Origin: Gammaproteobacteria bacterium
Lineage (GTDB): Bacteria > Pseudomonadota > Gammaproteobacteria > Xanthomonadales > Wenzhouxiangellaceae
Assembly: GCA_018819105.1 (NCBI GenBank)
Contig: JAHJQV010000043.1
Coordinates: 1-64,000, forward strand
Length of the DNA: 64,000 nt
Reading direction: 5' to 3'
Below the pieces are notes generated by a model. It ran no database searches. It was not told the origin of the DNA and was given only the letters and a program-made list of their open reading frames with translations. A program made the translations under genes and the position numbers. Shown piece after piece: positions 1 to 9,026 of the stretch. Position 1 is the first letter of the stretch, and each line of letters begins with the position of its first letter.

Positions 1-780
1 CATGAACTAGAAGATGAACAGATTGCCGCAACCCTCCCCCGTGCACTGGGGAGGGAGTGTCCGAGGCGCTGTTGTGCAGTTATGCTGGCTGTCGCTGCAG
101 CCTGGTAGCAAACGGACGCAACAGACTCTTCCAGGCATCGTGAACTGCAAGACTATCCACATATCGTTGCCCTGTTTATCGAGCAGAGCGGCGTGGATGA
201 TGACCGCACCCCGCCGCGATATGCTGAAGCGGTCAGCAGCACCTGGCGCGATGCCTGGAGCGATTGAGCGCCCCCACCCCAACCCTCCCCCGCGCACGGG
301 GGAGGGAGAGTGGCATGAACTAGAAGATGAACAGATTGCCGCAACCCTCCTCCGTGCACTGGGGAGTGAGTGTCCGAGGCGCTGTTGTGCAGTTTTGCTG
401 GCTGTCGCTGCCGCCTGGTAGCAAACGGACGCAACAGGCTCTACCAGGCATGTGAACTGCAAGACTTAACACAGATCGTTGCCCTGTTTATCGAGCAGAG
501 CGGCGTGGATGATGACCGCACATCGCCGCGTTATGTCGAAGCGGTCAGCAGCAGCTGGCGCGATGCCTGGATCGATTGACTGCCCCCACCTCAACCCTCC
601 CCCGCGCACGGGGGAGGGACAATGGCATGAACTAGAAGATGAACAGATTGCCGCAACCCTCCCCCGTGCACTGGGGAGGGAGTGTCCGAGGCGCTGTTGT
701 GCAGTTATGCTGGCTGTCGCTGCAGCCTGGTAGCAAACGGACGCAACAGACTCTACCAGGCATGTGAACTGCAAGACGAT
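1..780. repeat. 312-bp tandem repeat array, about 2.5 copies
   Basis: Units begin with CATGAACTAGAAGATG at 1, 314 and 626, giving periods of 313 and 312 bp; the third copy breaks off near 775. Each full unit holds a GC-rich palindrome (32-55, 345-368, 657-680), a stretch of apparent coding sequence ending in TGA (about 130-267 and 440-579), and a second palindrome (283-306, 595-618). The peptide VALFIEQSGVDDDRT and the ending WRDAW are in frame in copies 1 and 2. Short ORFs on either strand here are by-products of the repeat; no complete gene is supported. Confidence 0.9.
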
Positions 781-807
781 ACACAGCCTGTCGCGGGCAA
801 GGAACAG

Positions 808-846
808 CCCCCTCCCCCGTAAGCGGGGGAGGTTTGGGGTGGGGGA
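808..846. repeat. GC-rich palindromic repeat downstream of tkt
   Basis: CCCCTCCCCCGTAAGCGGGGGAGG forms a strong hairpin followed by TTTGGGGTGGGGG. It lies between the tandem array and the 3' end of the leftward transketolase gene. It is a variant of the palindromes at 8588, 8810, 11514 and 11899. It could end tkt transcription, but there is no clear U tract. Confidence 0.7.
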
Positions 847-923
847 TTAATACTATAGAAATTAATTCAGTGATTCGGCCAAGTGAAGCCAGTCATGGCA
901 AGCCGCAGAGTGTGGCAACCCGA

Positions 924-2966
924 TCAATCACCGAGGCATTCACGCACAGCAGCAGCCACTCTCTCGCCAGTGAGGCCATACTCGCGGAATAGCTCATCGG
1001 CCGGGGCCGAGGCACCAAAGCGGTCGACGCCGACCACGCGACCATGGCTGCCCACCCAGCGGTACCAGCCATCGCTGACGCCGGCTTCCACCGCCACCCG
1101 TGCGCTGATCGCAGCCGGCAGCACCGCTTCCTGATAGGCGGCATCCTGGGCGGCAAACACCTGGGCATTGGGCATGGACACCACACGCACGGCGACACCG
1201 GCGGTGGCGAGTTGCGCGGCTGCAGACATGGCCAGCTGTACTTCTGAACCGGTGGCGATGATCAGCGCCTGTGCCTGGCTGTCAGGCTCGTGCAGGACAT
1301 AAGCGCCGCGTGCGATGGCCGAGAGCTGCTCGGCATCGCGCTGCTGTGGCGGCAGGTTCTGCCGCGTCAGCACCAGTGCGCTGGGACGCTGGGCGTGTTC
1401 GATCGCAGCAATCCACGCCTGCAGTGTTTCCACCGCATCGCAAGGACGCCACACCGACAGTCCCGGGATCAGCCGCAGGCTGGCCACGTGCTCCACCGGC
1501 TGATGTGTGGGGCCATCCTCGCCCAGGCCGATGGAATCGTGCGTGTAGACATGAATCACCTGCGCCGGCAGCAGTGCCGACATGCGCACGGCGTTGCGCG
1601 CGTAATCTGAGAACACAAGAAATGTGGCCACATAGGGCAACACGCCGCCATGCAGCGCCAGGCCATTGCCGATGGCGGTCATGCCGAACTCGCGCACGCC
1701 ATAGTAGACATAATTGCCGCCGGCGGCGTCGACATTGACGTCCACGCTGCCGGACCAGATGGTGTTGTTGGAGCCGGCCAGATCGGCCGAGCCGCCGACC
1801 AGTTCCGGCAATAGCGGTGCCAGCGTTTCCAGCGCCATCTGCGAAGCCTTGCGCGTGGCCACCTTGGCCATGTCGTTCTGCGCCTGCTGCAAGGCGTCAC
1901 GGCAGTGCTGCTGCCAGTTCTTTGGCAGGGTGCCGTGCATGCGTCTGTGCAGTTCCTCGGCGGCATCGGGATAGCGCTGCTGGTAGTCGGCCCAGCGCTG
2001 CTGCCACTGCTCCTGCTGCAGCTGCCCGCGGGCTTTGGCATCCCATCCCTGATAAACCTCGGCAGGGATCTCGAACGGTGCATATGGCCAGTCCAGCTGC
2101 TGCCGCGCGGCGGCGATTTCCTCATCGCCCAGCGGTGCGCCGTGGGTGGCTTCGGTGCCCTGCTTGTTGGGCGCGCCGTAGCCGATGATGGTCTGGCAGC
2201 ACAGCAGGCTGGGGCGATCGGTCACCGCTTGTGCCTGTTCGATGGCCTGGCTGATCTGTTCCGGATCATGGCCATCGACCTGGTCAATCACATGCCAGCC
2301 ATAGGCGCGGAAGCGTTCCGGCGTGTTGTCGGTAAACCAGCCCTCGACCTCACCATCAATGGAAATGTTGTTGTCGTCATACAGGCAGATCAGCTTGCCC
2401 AAGCCCAATGTGCCGGCCAGCGAACAGACCTCGTGCGAGATGCCCTCCATCAGGCAGCCGTCGCCGAGAAAAACATAGGTGTGGTGATCAAACAGCGAGA
2501 TGTCGTCACGGTTGAAGCGCGCCGCCAGCAGCTTCTCGGCCAGCGCCATGCCGACACCGTTGGCCAGCCCCTGACCCAGTGGGCCGGTGGTGGTCTCCAC
2601 GCCCGGGGTCTCGCCGTATTCGGGATGGCCGGCGGTGCGCGAATGCAACTGGCGGAAGGCCTGCAGATCGGCAATGCCCAGATCGTAACCGCTCAGATGC
2701 AGCAGCGAATAATGCAGCATCGAGCCGTGACCGTTGGAAAGCACAAATCGGTCGCGATCCCACCACTGCGGATCGGCCGGATTGTGGCGCAGAAAATCGT
2801 TCCACAGCACCTCGGCAATGTCGGCCATGCCCATCGGCATGCCCGGATGACCGCTGTTGGCGCGTTGCACCGCGTCCATGCTCAGGGCACGAATGGCATT
2901 GGCCAGTGTCTTGCGGTCCGGGCCTTTGGGCGACTGGGATTGCAGATTGGGTGTGCTGTCGGTCAT
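924..2966 (-). CDS. tkt: Transketolase
   Basis: Cytoplasmic thiamine-diphosphate enzyme that moves two-carbon ketol units between sugar phosphates in the non-oxidative pentose phosphate pathway. The 680-residue product is the usual family length plus a short N-terminal extension. Seen: the substrate-pocket region [12 protein letters not shown] near residue 40, the ThDP/metal motif [10 protein letters not shown] followed by [10 protein letters not shown], and the pyrimidine-domain motif [13 protein letters not shown] with the catalytic Glu. The ATG at 2966 follows AAGGA at a good distance. It is monocistronic, and the first gene after a repeat array on its 3' side. No usual neighbours such as gap or pgk are in view. 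Confidence 0.98.
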   Translation of the reverse strand: MTDSTPNLQSQSPKGPDRKTLANAIRALSMDAVQRANSGHPGMPMGMADIAEVLWNDFLRHNPADPQWWDRDRFVLSNGHGSMLHYSLLHLSGYDLGIADLQAFRQLHSRTAGHPEYGETPGVETTTGPLGQGLANGVGMALAEKLLAARFNRDDISLFDHHTYVFLGDGCLMEGISHEVCSLAGTLGLGKLICLYDDNNISIDGEVEGWFTDNTPERFRAYGWHVIDQVDGHDPEQISQAIEQAQAVTDRPSLLCCQTIIGYGAPNKQGTEATHGAPLGDEEIAAARQQLDWPYAPFEIPAEVYQGWDAKARGQLQQEQWQQRWADYQQRYPDAAEELHRRMHGTLPKNWQQHCRDALQQAQNDMAKVATRKASQMALETLAPLLPELVGGSADLAGSNNTIWSGSVDVNVDAAGGNYVYYGVREFGMTAIGNGLALHGGVLPYVATFLVFSDYARNAVRMSALLPAQVIHVYTHDSIGLGEDGPTHQPVEHVASLRLIPGLSVWRPCDAVETLQAWIAAIEHAQRPSALVLTRQNLPPQQRDAEQLSAIARGAYVLHEPDSQAQALIIATGSEVQLAMSAAAQLATAGVAVRVVSMPNAQVFAAQDAAYQEAVLPAAISARVAVEAGVSDGWYRWVGSHGRVVGVDRFGASAPADELFREYGLTGERVAAAVRECLGD

Positions 2967-3572
2967 CGATGGGTCCTTGTTTACTCAGAATGCTATAGTG
3001 TTACCGGCGGGTTACAGCAGTATTGTCACCGATGCCACCAGCATGGGCAAGCGCAGCGGCAGTGGTGGCAATCTTTGGCGTGTGGTACAGGGCGTTGACG
3101 GTGGCTGCTTTGGCTAAATCATCTGACTGCACAGATGCAGGCTTGAAATCCATGCTGCAGCCAGATTTCGAGTGCGCCACAGATTGCACGGACGAGAGGA
3201 CAGGTAGTGGTTGCAAGCATATGCCCAGGTCAATGAACTGTCAGCAGATAAAATCGGGATAATGCGCAAAGCGTATGAATTTTCCTGCAAATGAAATCAA
3301 TGCCAGGGACAGTGTAGGAGCCTGCTTGCAGGCGAATCAATACCAATGTGTACAATGGTTAAGCTGGATATTAAAACTGATATTGGTTAATGTAATTATT
3401 CAATTATATCTTCAGTACAGATCGTGTCAGGTTTTTTAAGTAAAATAATTCAGATATATGAATATCATTTCTTAATTTGCAAAAGCGCTGGCATATTGTG
3501 GAGATGTAAAAAATCTTTGCTTGCCTTGTATGGCTTAATTCAAGCAACAACAAAATAGTGAGGAGCAGAATC
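2967..3572. other. Intergenic region with an AT-rich block
   Basis: There is no convincing gene in these 606 bp; short ORFs at 3001-3216 (minus) and 3023-3262 (plus) overlap each other and look like no family I know. The stretch from about 3340 to 3560 is far more AT-rich than the surroundings. One REP-like sequence is at 3313-3336. The promoter for the gene at 3573 must lie here, but no clear -35/-10 pair was found. Confidence 0.6.
3313..3336. repeat. TGTAGGAG-type REP-like repeat
   Basis: TGTAGGAG then CCTGCTTGCAGG then CGAA; the centre is a self-complementary stem. The identical 24-bp sequence recurs at 57365-57388, and a divergent inverted copy is at 57286-57308. The form resembles the REP sequences of Pseudomonas, which begin with GTAGGAGC. 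Confidence 0.75.
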
Positions 3573-3890
3573 ATGGGTCGTTTTGTCATCGTCGCATACA
3601 CGCCTAAGCCCGGTAAAGAGCAGCAGCTTCTGGCTGTGGTGAAAAAACATTTGCAGGTACTTCGATCCGAGCAGCTGGTGACGGATCATCCCGCCAGCGT
3701 TATGCGAGCGGCTGACGGCAGCATCGTCGAGGTTTTCGAATGGCGTTCAGCTCAGGCAATTGAGCAGGCGCACAACAATCCCGCTGTGCAGGCGCTTTGG
3801 GAAGAGTTCGGTGCGGCCTGTGACTACACGCCTCTTTGCAGTCTGGCAGAGACGCAGCAGATGTTTGCTGAATTTGAATCCGTGGATTGA
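3573..3890 (+). CDS. ABM-like dimeric alpha/beta-barrel protein
   Basis: A 105-residue protein beginning MGRFVIVAYTPKPGKEQQLLAV, a beta strand then a helix with the PGKE turn typical of antibiotic-biosynthesis-monooxygenase (ABM)/EthD-like ferredoxin folds. The second half, with EVFEWRSAQAIEQAHNNPAVQALW, matches the F/EVWxSxEAxxxAHxxPxVxxxW pattern of that superfamily. Members are small cytoplasmic dimers that act as monooxygenases, heme-degrading enzymes or have no known reaction, so the substrate is unknown. The ATG at 3573 has GAGGAG upstream; an in-frame GTG at 3558 is less likely. It sits alone behind an AT-rich region. Confidence 0.75.
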   Translation: MGRFVIVAYTPKPGKEQQLLAVVKKHLQVLRSEQLVTDHPASVMRAADGSIVEVFEWRSAQAIEQAHNNPAVQALWEEFGAACDYTPLCSLAETQQMFAEFESVD

Positions 3891-4054
3891 TGATTTTGTT
3901 GCAATCTGCAGCGGTACGGCTGTCCGGGAAACACTACAAGACCACCATACAACATATTGTTTGCCCAGAGCACCGTCGCGGCAGCCAACCATGGCAATCA
4001 GGCAAGAATGCTGTAGGATAAAGGCCATGCAGTATCTGTATTCCAGCATTACCT

Positions 4055-5374
4055 GTGGATAAAGTTCACTTTGAACGCCTGCTTGCGCAGGCGCAGTCGT
4101 TCTTTGAGCTCTCGCTGGCGTATCTGAGTTCGGCGGAGGTGCTGATCCAGCTTGCTATCATCGTGGTGGCGGTGGTGCCGGCCTGGCTGTTGTCGCGCGT
4201 GGTCGAGAAGAAGCTTGAGGGCGCGGTGCGGCGCATTCACGGCATGCCCGGTCTGCTGCGCGTGATTGTGGCGTTTCTGCGCCGGCTGCAGTGGCTGTTC
4301 ATGGCGCTGTTTCTGGGCATTGCCTACATCGCGATCCGTGTTGCCGGCTGGCCGGAGAGCAGCAAGCTGATTCATGGCGCGATGCTGCTGGCCGCCGCCT
4401 GGCTGGTCATTTCGGCAGTTTCGCGCATCATTCGCAGCAAAACCCTGGCGAAACTGTTTGCCGCGTTTGTCTGGGTGCTGGTGGCGGCGACGCTGCTGGG
4501 TGTCAGTGACGACATTCGTGCCATGCTCGAAAGCGCCATCATCCCGGTGGTGGACATCTCGCTGTGGCAGATTGTGACCTCGCTGATTGCGGTCGGGATA
4601 CTGCTGTGGGTGTCGATGAAGCTGGGCACTTTCCTGGACAATCGCATCCAGACGGTGGAGGATTTCACCCCCTCGCTGCGTGTATTGCTGGGCAAGATCA
4701 CGCGCATCTCGCTGATGATCTTCGCCGTGCTGCTGGGCATGCAGCTGCTCAACATCAACCTGACCGCGCTCACCGTGCTGTCCGGCGCGATCGGTGTTGG
4801 CATTGGTTTTGGTCTGCAGAAGGTGGTGTCAAACTTCATTTCCGGCATCATCATCCTGCTGGACCAGTCGATCAAGCCCGGCGACACCATCACGCTGGAC
4901 GACACCTTCGGCTGGGTGCGCGAACTGCGGGCGCGGTTTGTTTCGGTGATCACCCGTGATGGCCGCGAGTACCTGATTCCGAACGAGGATTTCATTACCA
5001 CCCAGGTGGTGAACTGGTCGTTCTCCAACAAACACGTGCGGCTTGATGTGCCGTTCGGGGTGTCCTACGACTCGGATCCGCACGAGGTCATACGCCTGGC
5101 GAAAGCCGCCGCCACCGCCGTGGATCGGGTCGATTCCACCTACCAGCCGCCGGTGTGCTGGATGACCGAGTTTGGTGACAGCTCGATCAACTTCCTGCTG
5201 CGTTTCTGGATTGATGATCCACAGCGTGGCTTGACCAACATTCGCGGCACCGTGCTGTTGGCGCTCTGGGATACGTTCAAGGAACAAGGCATCAACATCC
5301 CGTTCCCGCATCGCGAGGTGATCATGCGCACCCCGGTGACGGTGCAGCAGGACAAGGGCGACGAGGCTGAATGA
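4055..5374 (+). CDS. MscS-family mechanosensitive ion channel
   Basis: Inner-membrane channel that opens under membrane tension to release solutes. The 439-residue protein has about six hydrophobic segments between residues 20 and 250, then a glycine-rich pore helix (GAIGVGIGFGLQKVVSNFISG), then the MscS beta domain (about 268-335, LDQSIKPGDTITLDD, YLIPNEDFIT) and a cytoplasmic C-terminal domain. This is longer than E. coli MscS (286 aa) because of extra N-terminal helices. The start is a GTG with no clear ribosome site. A 12-codon ORF at 4027-4062, with its own AGGA, overlaps the start and could be a coupled leader. The stop overlaps the antiporter start (ATGA), so the two are probably one transcript for ion and osmotic balance. 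Confidence 0.93.
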   Translation: MDKVHFERLLAQAQSFFELSLAYLSSAEVLIQLAIIVVAVVPAWLLSRVVEKKLEGAVRRIHGMPGLLRVIVAFLRRLQWLFMALFLGIAYIAIRVAGWPESSKLIHGAMLLAAAWLVISAVSRIIRSKTLAKLFAAFVWVLVAATLLGVSDDIRAMLESAIIPVVDISLWQIVTSLIAVGILLWVSMKLGTFLDNRIQTVEDFTPSLRVLLGKITRISLMIFAVLLGMQLLNINLTALTVLSGAIGVGIGFGLQKVVSNFISGIIILLDQSIKPGDTITLDDTFGWVRELRARFVSVITRDGREYLIPNEDFITTQVVNWSFSNKHVRLDVPFGVSYDSDPHEVIRLAKAAATAVDRVDSTYQPPVCWMTEFGDSSINFLLRFWIDDPQRGLTNIRGTVLLALWDTFKEQGINIPFPHREVIMRTPVTVQQDKGDEAE

Positions 5375-6591
5375 GCCACTGGACCGGAGCGCTGATTGCC
5401 CTGCTGTTCCTGGTTTTTGCTCTGGGCAGTCGCAAGATATCTCATTCGGTGCTGACTGGACCGATGCTGTTTGCCGCTTTTGGCATATTGATCGGCCCGC
5501 AGCTGCTGGGCTGGATAGAACTCGAAATCTCCAATCACGTGATTCACACCATCGCCGAGGTTACGCTGGTGGTCGTGCTGTTCACCGACGCGGCGAGTAC
5601 TGACTTCAAGGCGTTTCGTGCGTCGGGCAAGCTGCCACTTCGCATGCTGCTGATTGGTATGCCGCTGGCAGTCGGTTTAGGCACAGTTGCCGCGCTGGCA
5701 CTTTTTCCGGGCTGGTTGCTGTGGGAAGCGGCGCTATTGGCGGCAATACTGACACCCACCGATGCCGCGTTGGGCCAGTCGGTCATCGAAAACGAATCCG
5801 TACCCGACCGTATTGGCACGGCGATTGGCAGCGAAAGCGGACTCAATGACGGGCTGGCGCTGCCGCTGGTGATCCTGTTTGCCGCACTTGCGAGCGGCGG
5901 GACGGGTGACGGAGCAGCCTACTGGACGAAGTTTATCGGCAGCCAGATCCTGCTTGGACCGCTGGCCGGGATTGTGACTGGCTTCGCCGGTGGCCGGTTG
6001 GTGTCGCTGGCCGACGAGCGCAACTGGATGAGCGAATGGGCCGAAGGCATCGCCGCCATGGCGATCGCGCTGGGAGCTTACATGCTGGCCGAGGCGATGG
6101 GCGGTAACGGATTCCTGGCTGTGTTCTCCGGCGGGCTGGCATTCGGCAAGGGCTTGCGCCGCAGGTGTCTTTTTCTGCATCAGTTCGAACAGACCGAGGC
6201 ACACATGCTGGTGCTGATCACCTTCACGCTGGTCGGTGCAATGCTGCTGCCGGCGGCGATGCAGCACTTCACCTGGCCCTGCCTGCTGTTTGCCATCTTT
6301 GCGCTAACCATCATGCGCATGCTGCCGATCGCGATCAGCCTCATCGGGCTGAAGCTCGGGCTGCACACGATTGCGTTTCTCGGCTGGTTCGGCCCACGCG
6401 GGCTGGCGTCGGTGCTGATTCTCCTCATCGTGATGCAAAGTACCGATCTGGTGCGTGAATCCGAACTGCTGGCCGCAGTGGCCTTGACGGTGACACTGAG
6501 CATTATTCTGCATGGCGTTACCGCCGCTCCCTGGGCGCGGATTTACGGTAGGCGTGCCGACAACAACACAACCAAACCGGCCAAGCCGTGA
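5371..6591 (+). CDS. CPA1-family cation:proton antiporter
   Basis: Inner-membrane exchanger of Na+ (or K+) for H+. The 406 residues are almost wholly hydrophobic with about 12 membrane segments. Seen: TPTDAALG near residue 130 and SESGLNDG near 154, the paired Asp-bearing motifs that define the NhaP/CPA1 ion path, and WFGPRGLAS near 340. It lacks the long cytoplasmic C-terminal domain of many NhaP proteins. It starts within the stop of the mscS gene, indicating translational coupling and a shared role in ion homeostasis. Ion preference cannot be told from sequence. Confidence 0.93.
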   Translation: MSHWTGALIALLFLVFALGSRKISHSVLTGPMLFAAFGILIGPQLLGWIELEISNHVIHTIAEVTLVVVLFTDAASTDFKAFRASGKLPLRMLLIGMPLAVGLGTVAALALFPGWLLWEAALLAAILTPTDAALGQSVIENESVPDRIGTAIGSESGLNDGLALPLVILFAALASGGTGDGAAYWTKFIGSQILLGPLAGIVTGFAGGRLVSLADERNWMSEWAEGIAAMAIALGAYMLAEAMGGNGFLAVFSGGLAFGKGLRRRCLFLHQFEQTEAHMLVLITFTLVGAMLLPAAMQHFTWPCLLFAIFALTIMRMLPIAISLIGLKLGLHTIAFLGWFGPRGLASVLILLIVMQSTDLVRESELLAAVALTVTLSIILHGVTAAPWARIYGRRADNNTTKPAKP

Positions 6592-6685
6592 ACCTGTTCC
6601 CGCGCGCATTCAATTGCCAGGATCACACTTGCTACAGGCCGTTCCAGAGTATCAGTATCGACACAACAACAATCTCCAGATAAAA

Positions 6686-6710
6686 CGATGCCGGCATCAG
6701 GCCGGCATCG
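6686..6710 (-). terminator. Rho-independent terminator of the 6740-8314 gene
   Basis: A perfect 10-bp stem, CGATGCCGGC and its complement, with a 5-nt loop. Read on the minus strand it is followed by TTTTAT. It lies 30 bp past the stop of the leftward gene. On the plus strand there is no T tract, so any effect on the antiporter transcript would be weaker. Confidence 0.85.
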
Positions 6711-6739
6711 CATCCTCGAACGCTTGGATCTGCGGCCGG

Positions 6740-8314
6740 TTACCGGACGCACTCGAGCGAACTCAGTCCGGTCAGACGACCGATTTCCATGGTTCGTGGC
6801 ATGTTATCGATCTGCGAGCGGACAATGCCGTTGTCGCAGTCGAAGAATTCGATTTCCATGCGACCGACGAATTCGCGGTCGATGACCACTGGAGCATCGG
6901 CATTGAACATCCCGCCGTTGGTGACAACCAGGTTGTCGAAGATCATCTTCAGGCCTTCGCGTCGGCCCACGCCGCCGACCCAGATCTGTTGCCCGGATGC
7001 ATCATAGGTCAGCCAGTAGGCGATGACACGACCATCACGTATGACCTGGGTGACGATGCCTTCACCGCTGGGCACCTTGTTGAACCAGTGGCCGCTGAAG
7101 GTGCCGTTGATCACCAAGGGTGCGGGCGTGAGGGCGACGGGTGCGTGACTGCGCTGCAGCCCGACTAGACGGGCACCCGTTTCTGCTTCAGCGTCGGGCA
7201 CCAGGGAGACGAGCGCGCTGCAGCCCAGCGCATCATCGCCGCAGGTGGTCAGCTCTTCGTCATCGAAGGACGGGAAGAAGATCGGCGAGGCGGCATCACC
7301 AATGACCACCGATGTGCTCGGCGAGAACGGTGCGATGGACAGACCCTCGCCGGGCTCGTCACCGAGCTGATCACCGGCGACGTTGACGCTGGCCAGGAAG
7401 AAGAAGGCCGCGAAGCTGTCGATCGGATCGGTGATCAGGTCCTGCACATTGCGAATTGGCTGGGGTTCGACGCCGAGGATTTCGACCTGAGCGAAGACCA
7501 CTTCATCCCCCGTGGGCACGCCGAGGGCGCCCGACACGGGCGGACTGGCCGAATAGATCCGGCCGTCGCCGTCCAGGTCGCGACCGCTGATCGTGCCGCG
7601 AATCGATGCCCCGCCGTCGAATCCGTCCTGCTCGAAGGTGTAGCGCAGCAGTTCATGGGTGACGATCGGCGCGGCCGAGGTGGTCGAGAAGAGAAGCTCG
7701 AAGTTCGGGAACGGGTCAACCGGATCCAACGTCGCGATCCCGGCGCAAATGTTGTCGTCCACCAAACCGCAGGTGGTCAATGGCGTGTTGAAAAAATCGT
7801 TGCCGAAGGCTGGCGAAAAGAGCTCGCCGACGATGTAGGACGTGCTCGGCGCCAGCGGCGCGAACGCCAGCCCTTCGTCGGGATCGTCTCCGATCGTTCC
7901 GCCGTCTATGTTGTAGGCAAAGCCCCAGAAGAAATTAGAGGGATCGTTGATGTCGGCCACGGAGGCGTCGAAGACATTGGTCACGGTCTGGCCCAGGACG
8001 CCCTCGATGCGGACGCTGGCATAGGTGACTTCCTCACCACCACCTTCGATGCCGAGGAAGTCGGCCAGCGGTGAAGCCACGGAGTAGAGCCGACCGTCAC
8101 CATTGAGGTCTTCGCCGACAATCAGACCGGTGACGGTGCCGCCGCCCGGAAAGGTCTGCGAAAACTGGATGCTGACCTGCTCGGCCAGCGCGTTGCCGAC
8201 CAGTAGCAAACTGCTGGCCAGGATGGTTGCCTTGAGCAAGCCCAGCGCTGAACGCCTGGACTCAGGTGAGCGCTGCTTACTCTGGCAATTGTGATTGTCT
8301 CGAGTGCTGTTCAT
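6740..8314 (-). CDS. Secreted protein with duplicated domain and C-terminal WxxYDxxGxQ domain
   Basis: I do not recognise a named family. The 524-residue protein has a signal peptide (residues 21-44, ending ALA). Two homologous domains follow, about 47-197 and 223-372. Both carry a D-L-(N/D)-GDGR-(L/I)-YS loop that looks metal-binding, an EGL(A/S)-AP-(A/S)PSTS segment and a TTCG followed by a second Cys, suggesting a disulfide. The third domain (about 400-524) has GTFSGHWFNKVPSGEG and YWLTYDASGQQIWVGG, a pattern I know from many exported proteins of Lysobacterales with no known activity. The ATG at 8314 has a strong GGGGAGGAAA site. It stands alone with its own terminator. Role unknown; extracellular or periplasmic. 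Confidence 0.8.
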   Translation of the reverse strand: MNSTRDNHNCQSKQRSPESRRSALGLLKATILASSLLLVGNALAEQVSIQFSQTFPGGGTVTGLIVGEDLNGDGRLYSVASPLADFLGIEGGGEEVTYASVRIEGVLGQTVTNVFDASVADINDPSNFFWGFAYNIDGGTIGDDPDEGLAFAPLAPSTSYIVGELFSPAFGNDFFNTPLTTCGLVDDNICAGIATLDPVDPFPNFELLFSTTSAAPIVTHELLRYTFEQDGFDGGASIRGTISGRDLDGDGRIYSASPPVSGALGVPTGDEVVFAQVEILGVEPQPIRNVQDLITDPIDSFAAFFFLASVNVAGDQLGDEPGEGLSIAPFSPSTSVVIGDAASPIFFPSFDDEELTTCGDDALGCSALVSLVPDAEAETGARLVGLQRSHAPVALTPAPLVINGTFSGHWFNKVPSGEGIVTQVIRDGRVIAYWLTYDASGQQIWVGGVGRREGLKMIFDNLVVTNGGMFNADAPVVIDREFVGRMEIEFFDCDNGIVRSQIDNMPRTMEIGRLTGLSSLECVR

Positions 8315-9026
8315 TTTACTTTCCTCCCCGACCGTGGCCGGTTTGCAATAACATGAGTGGTGTCCGGACCCTTTCCGAACCGTGTCAGACGGTATGGCTG
8401 TCTGAGCACGTCATCGATATTGCATGGCAAGGAAACCAATGTCCTGTGCAAACACTAAAGAAAAGCTAAATACTTCTAAAAAAAATAGATATATTCAATA
8501 ATATATGGTGCATCGCAGCAAGTGGCTGTGGCAGCTGAATCAGCTTTCAGATTCAGGTGCACAGCCAGATGCTGGCAAGGAACAGCTCCTTCCCCCGCGA
8601 GCGGGGGAAGGTTGGGATGGGGGGTGGCAAAGGATTGTTCAGTGGCAGCATGCTGGCTGATGTGCCCCCACCCCGGCCCTCCCCCGTGCACGGGGGAGGG
8701 GGTTTCAGCCTGAAAGCTGTTGCCTGAAATGCGCTGCGTTGCTTGCCTTGGCTATGGTGATTCAGTCTGCAGATTCAGGTTCATAGCCAGAAGTTGGTAA
8801 GGAACAGCCCCTTCCCCCGCGAGCGGGGGAAGGTTGGGATGGGGGTGGCAAAAGTTGGCTGGGTGGCAGCATGCTGGCTGATGCGTATCCATCCCTGGCC
8901 TGCAAGTGTACGTAACAGGGCTCAGCTGATAAGTTGAAATTGAATCGGCACCAGGCAGAATTCTTGTTCCGAAACGTTCACTAAGCAATTTTCAAAATGC
9001 AAGTTCGGGTCGGTGTCTCCAAGTTG
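8315..9026. repeat. Repeat island between two genes, two composite palindromic elements
   Basis: No gene is supported in these 712 bp. 8460-8510 is strongly AT-rich. A full composite element spans about 8560-8703: palindrome CCTTCCCCCGCGAGCGGGGGAAGG at 8588-8611, a core holding GGCAGCATGCTGGC, then palindrome CCCTCCCCCGTGCACGGG plus GGAGGG at 8677-8700. A second copy at about 8785-8890 keeps the left palindrome (8810-8833) and core but has lost the right palindrome. The unit leader ATTCAGxxTxCAGATTCAGGT is repeated before both. Confidence 0.85.

Noticed and set aside
1-860. Repeats at the left end as a CRISPR array
   Set aside because: Units are 312 bp in direct tandem with no unique spacers and no cas genes are in view.
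1905-3098. 397-residue frame on the plus strand
   Set aside because: Antisense to tkt and without a recognisable domain or start signal.
3001-3262. Small genes on either strand upstream of tkt
   Set aside because: The frames overlap each other, have no ribosome sites and no resemblance to known proteins.
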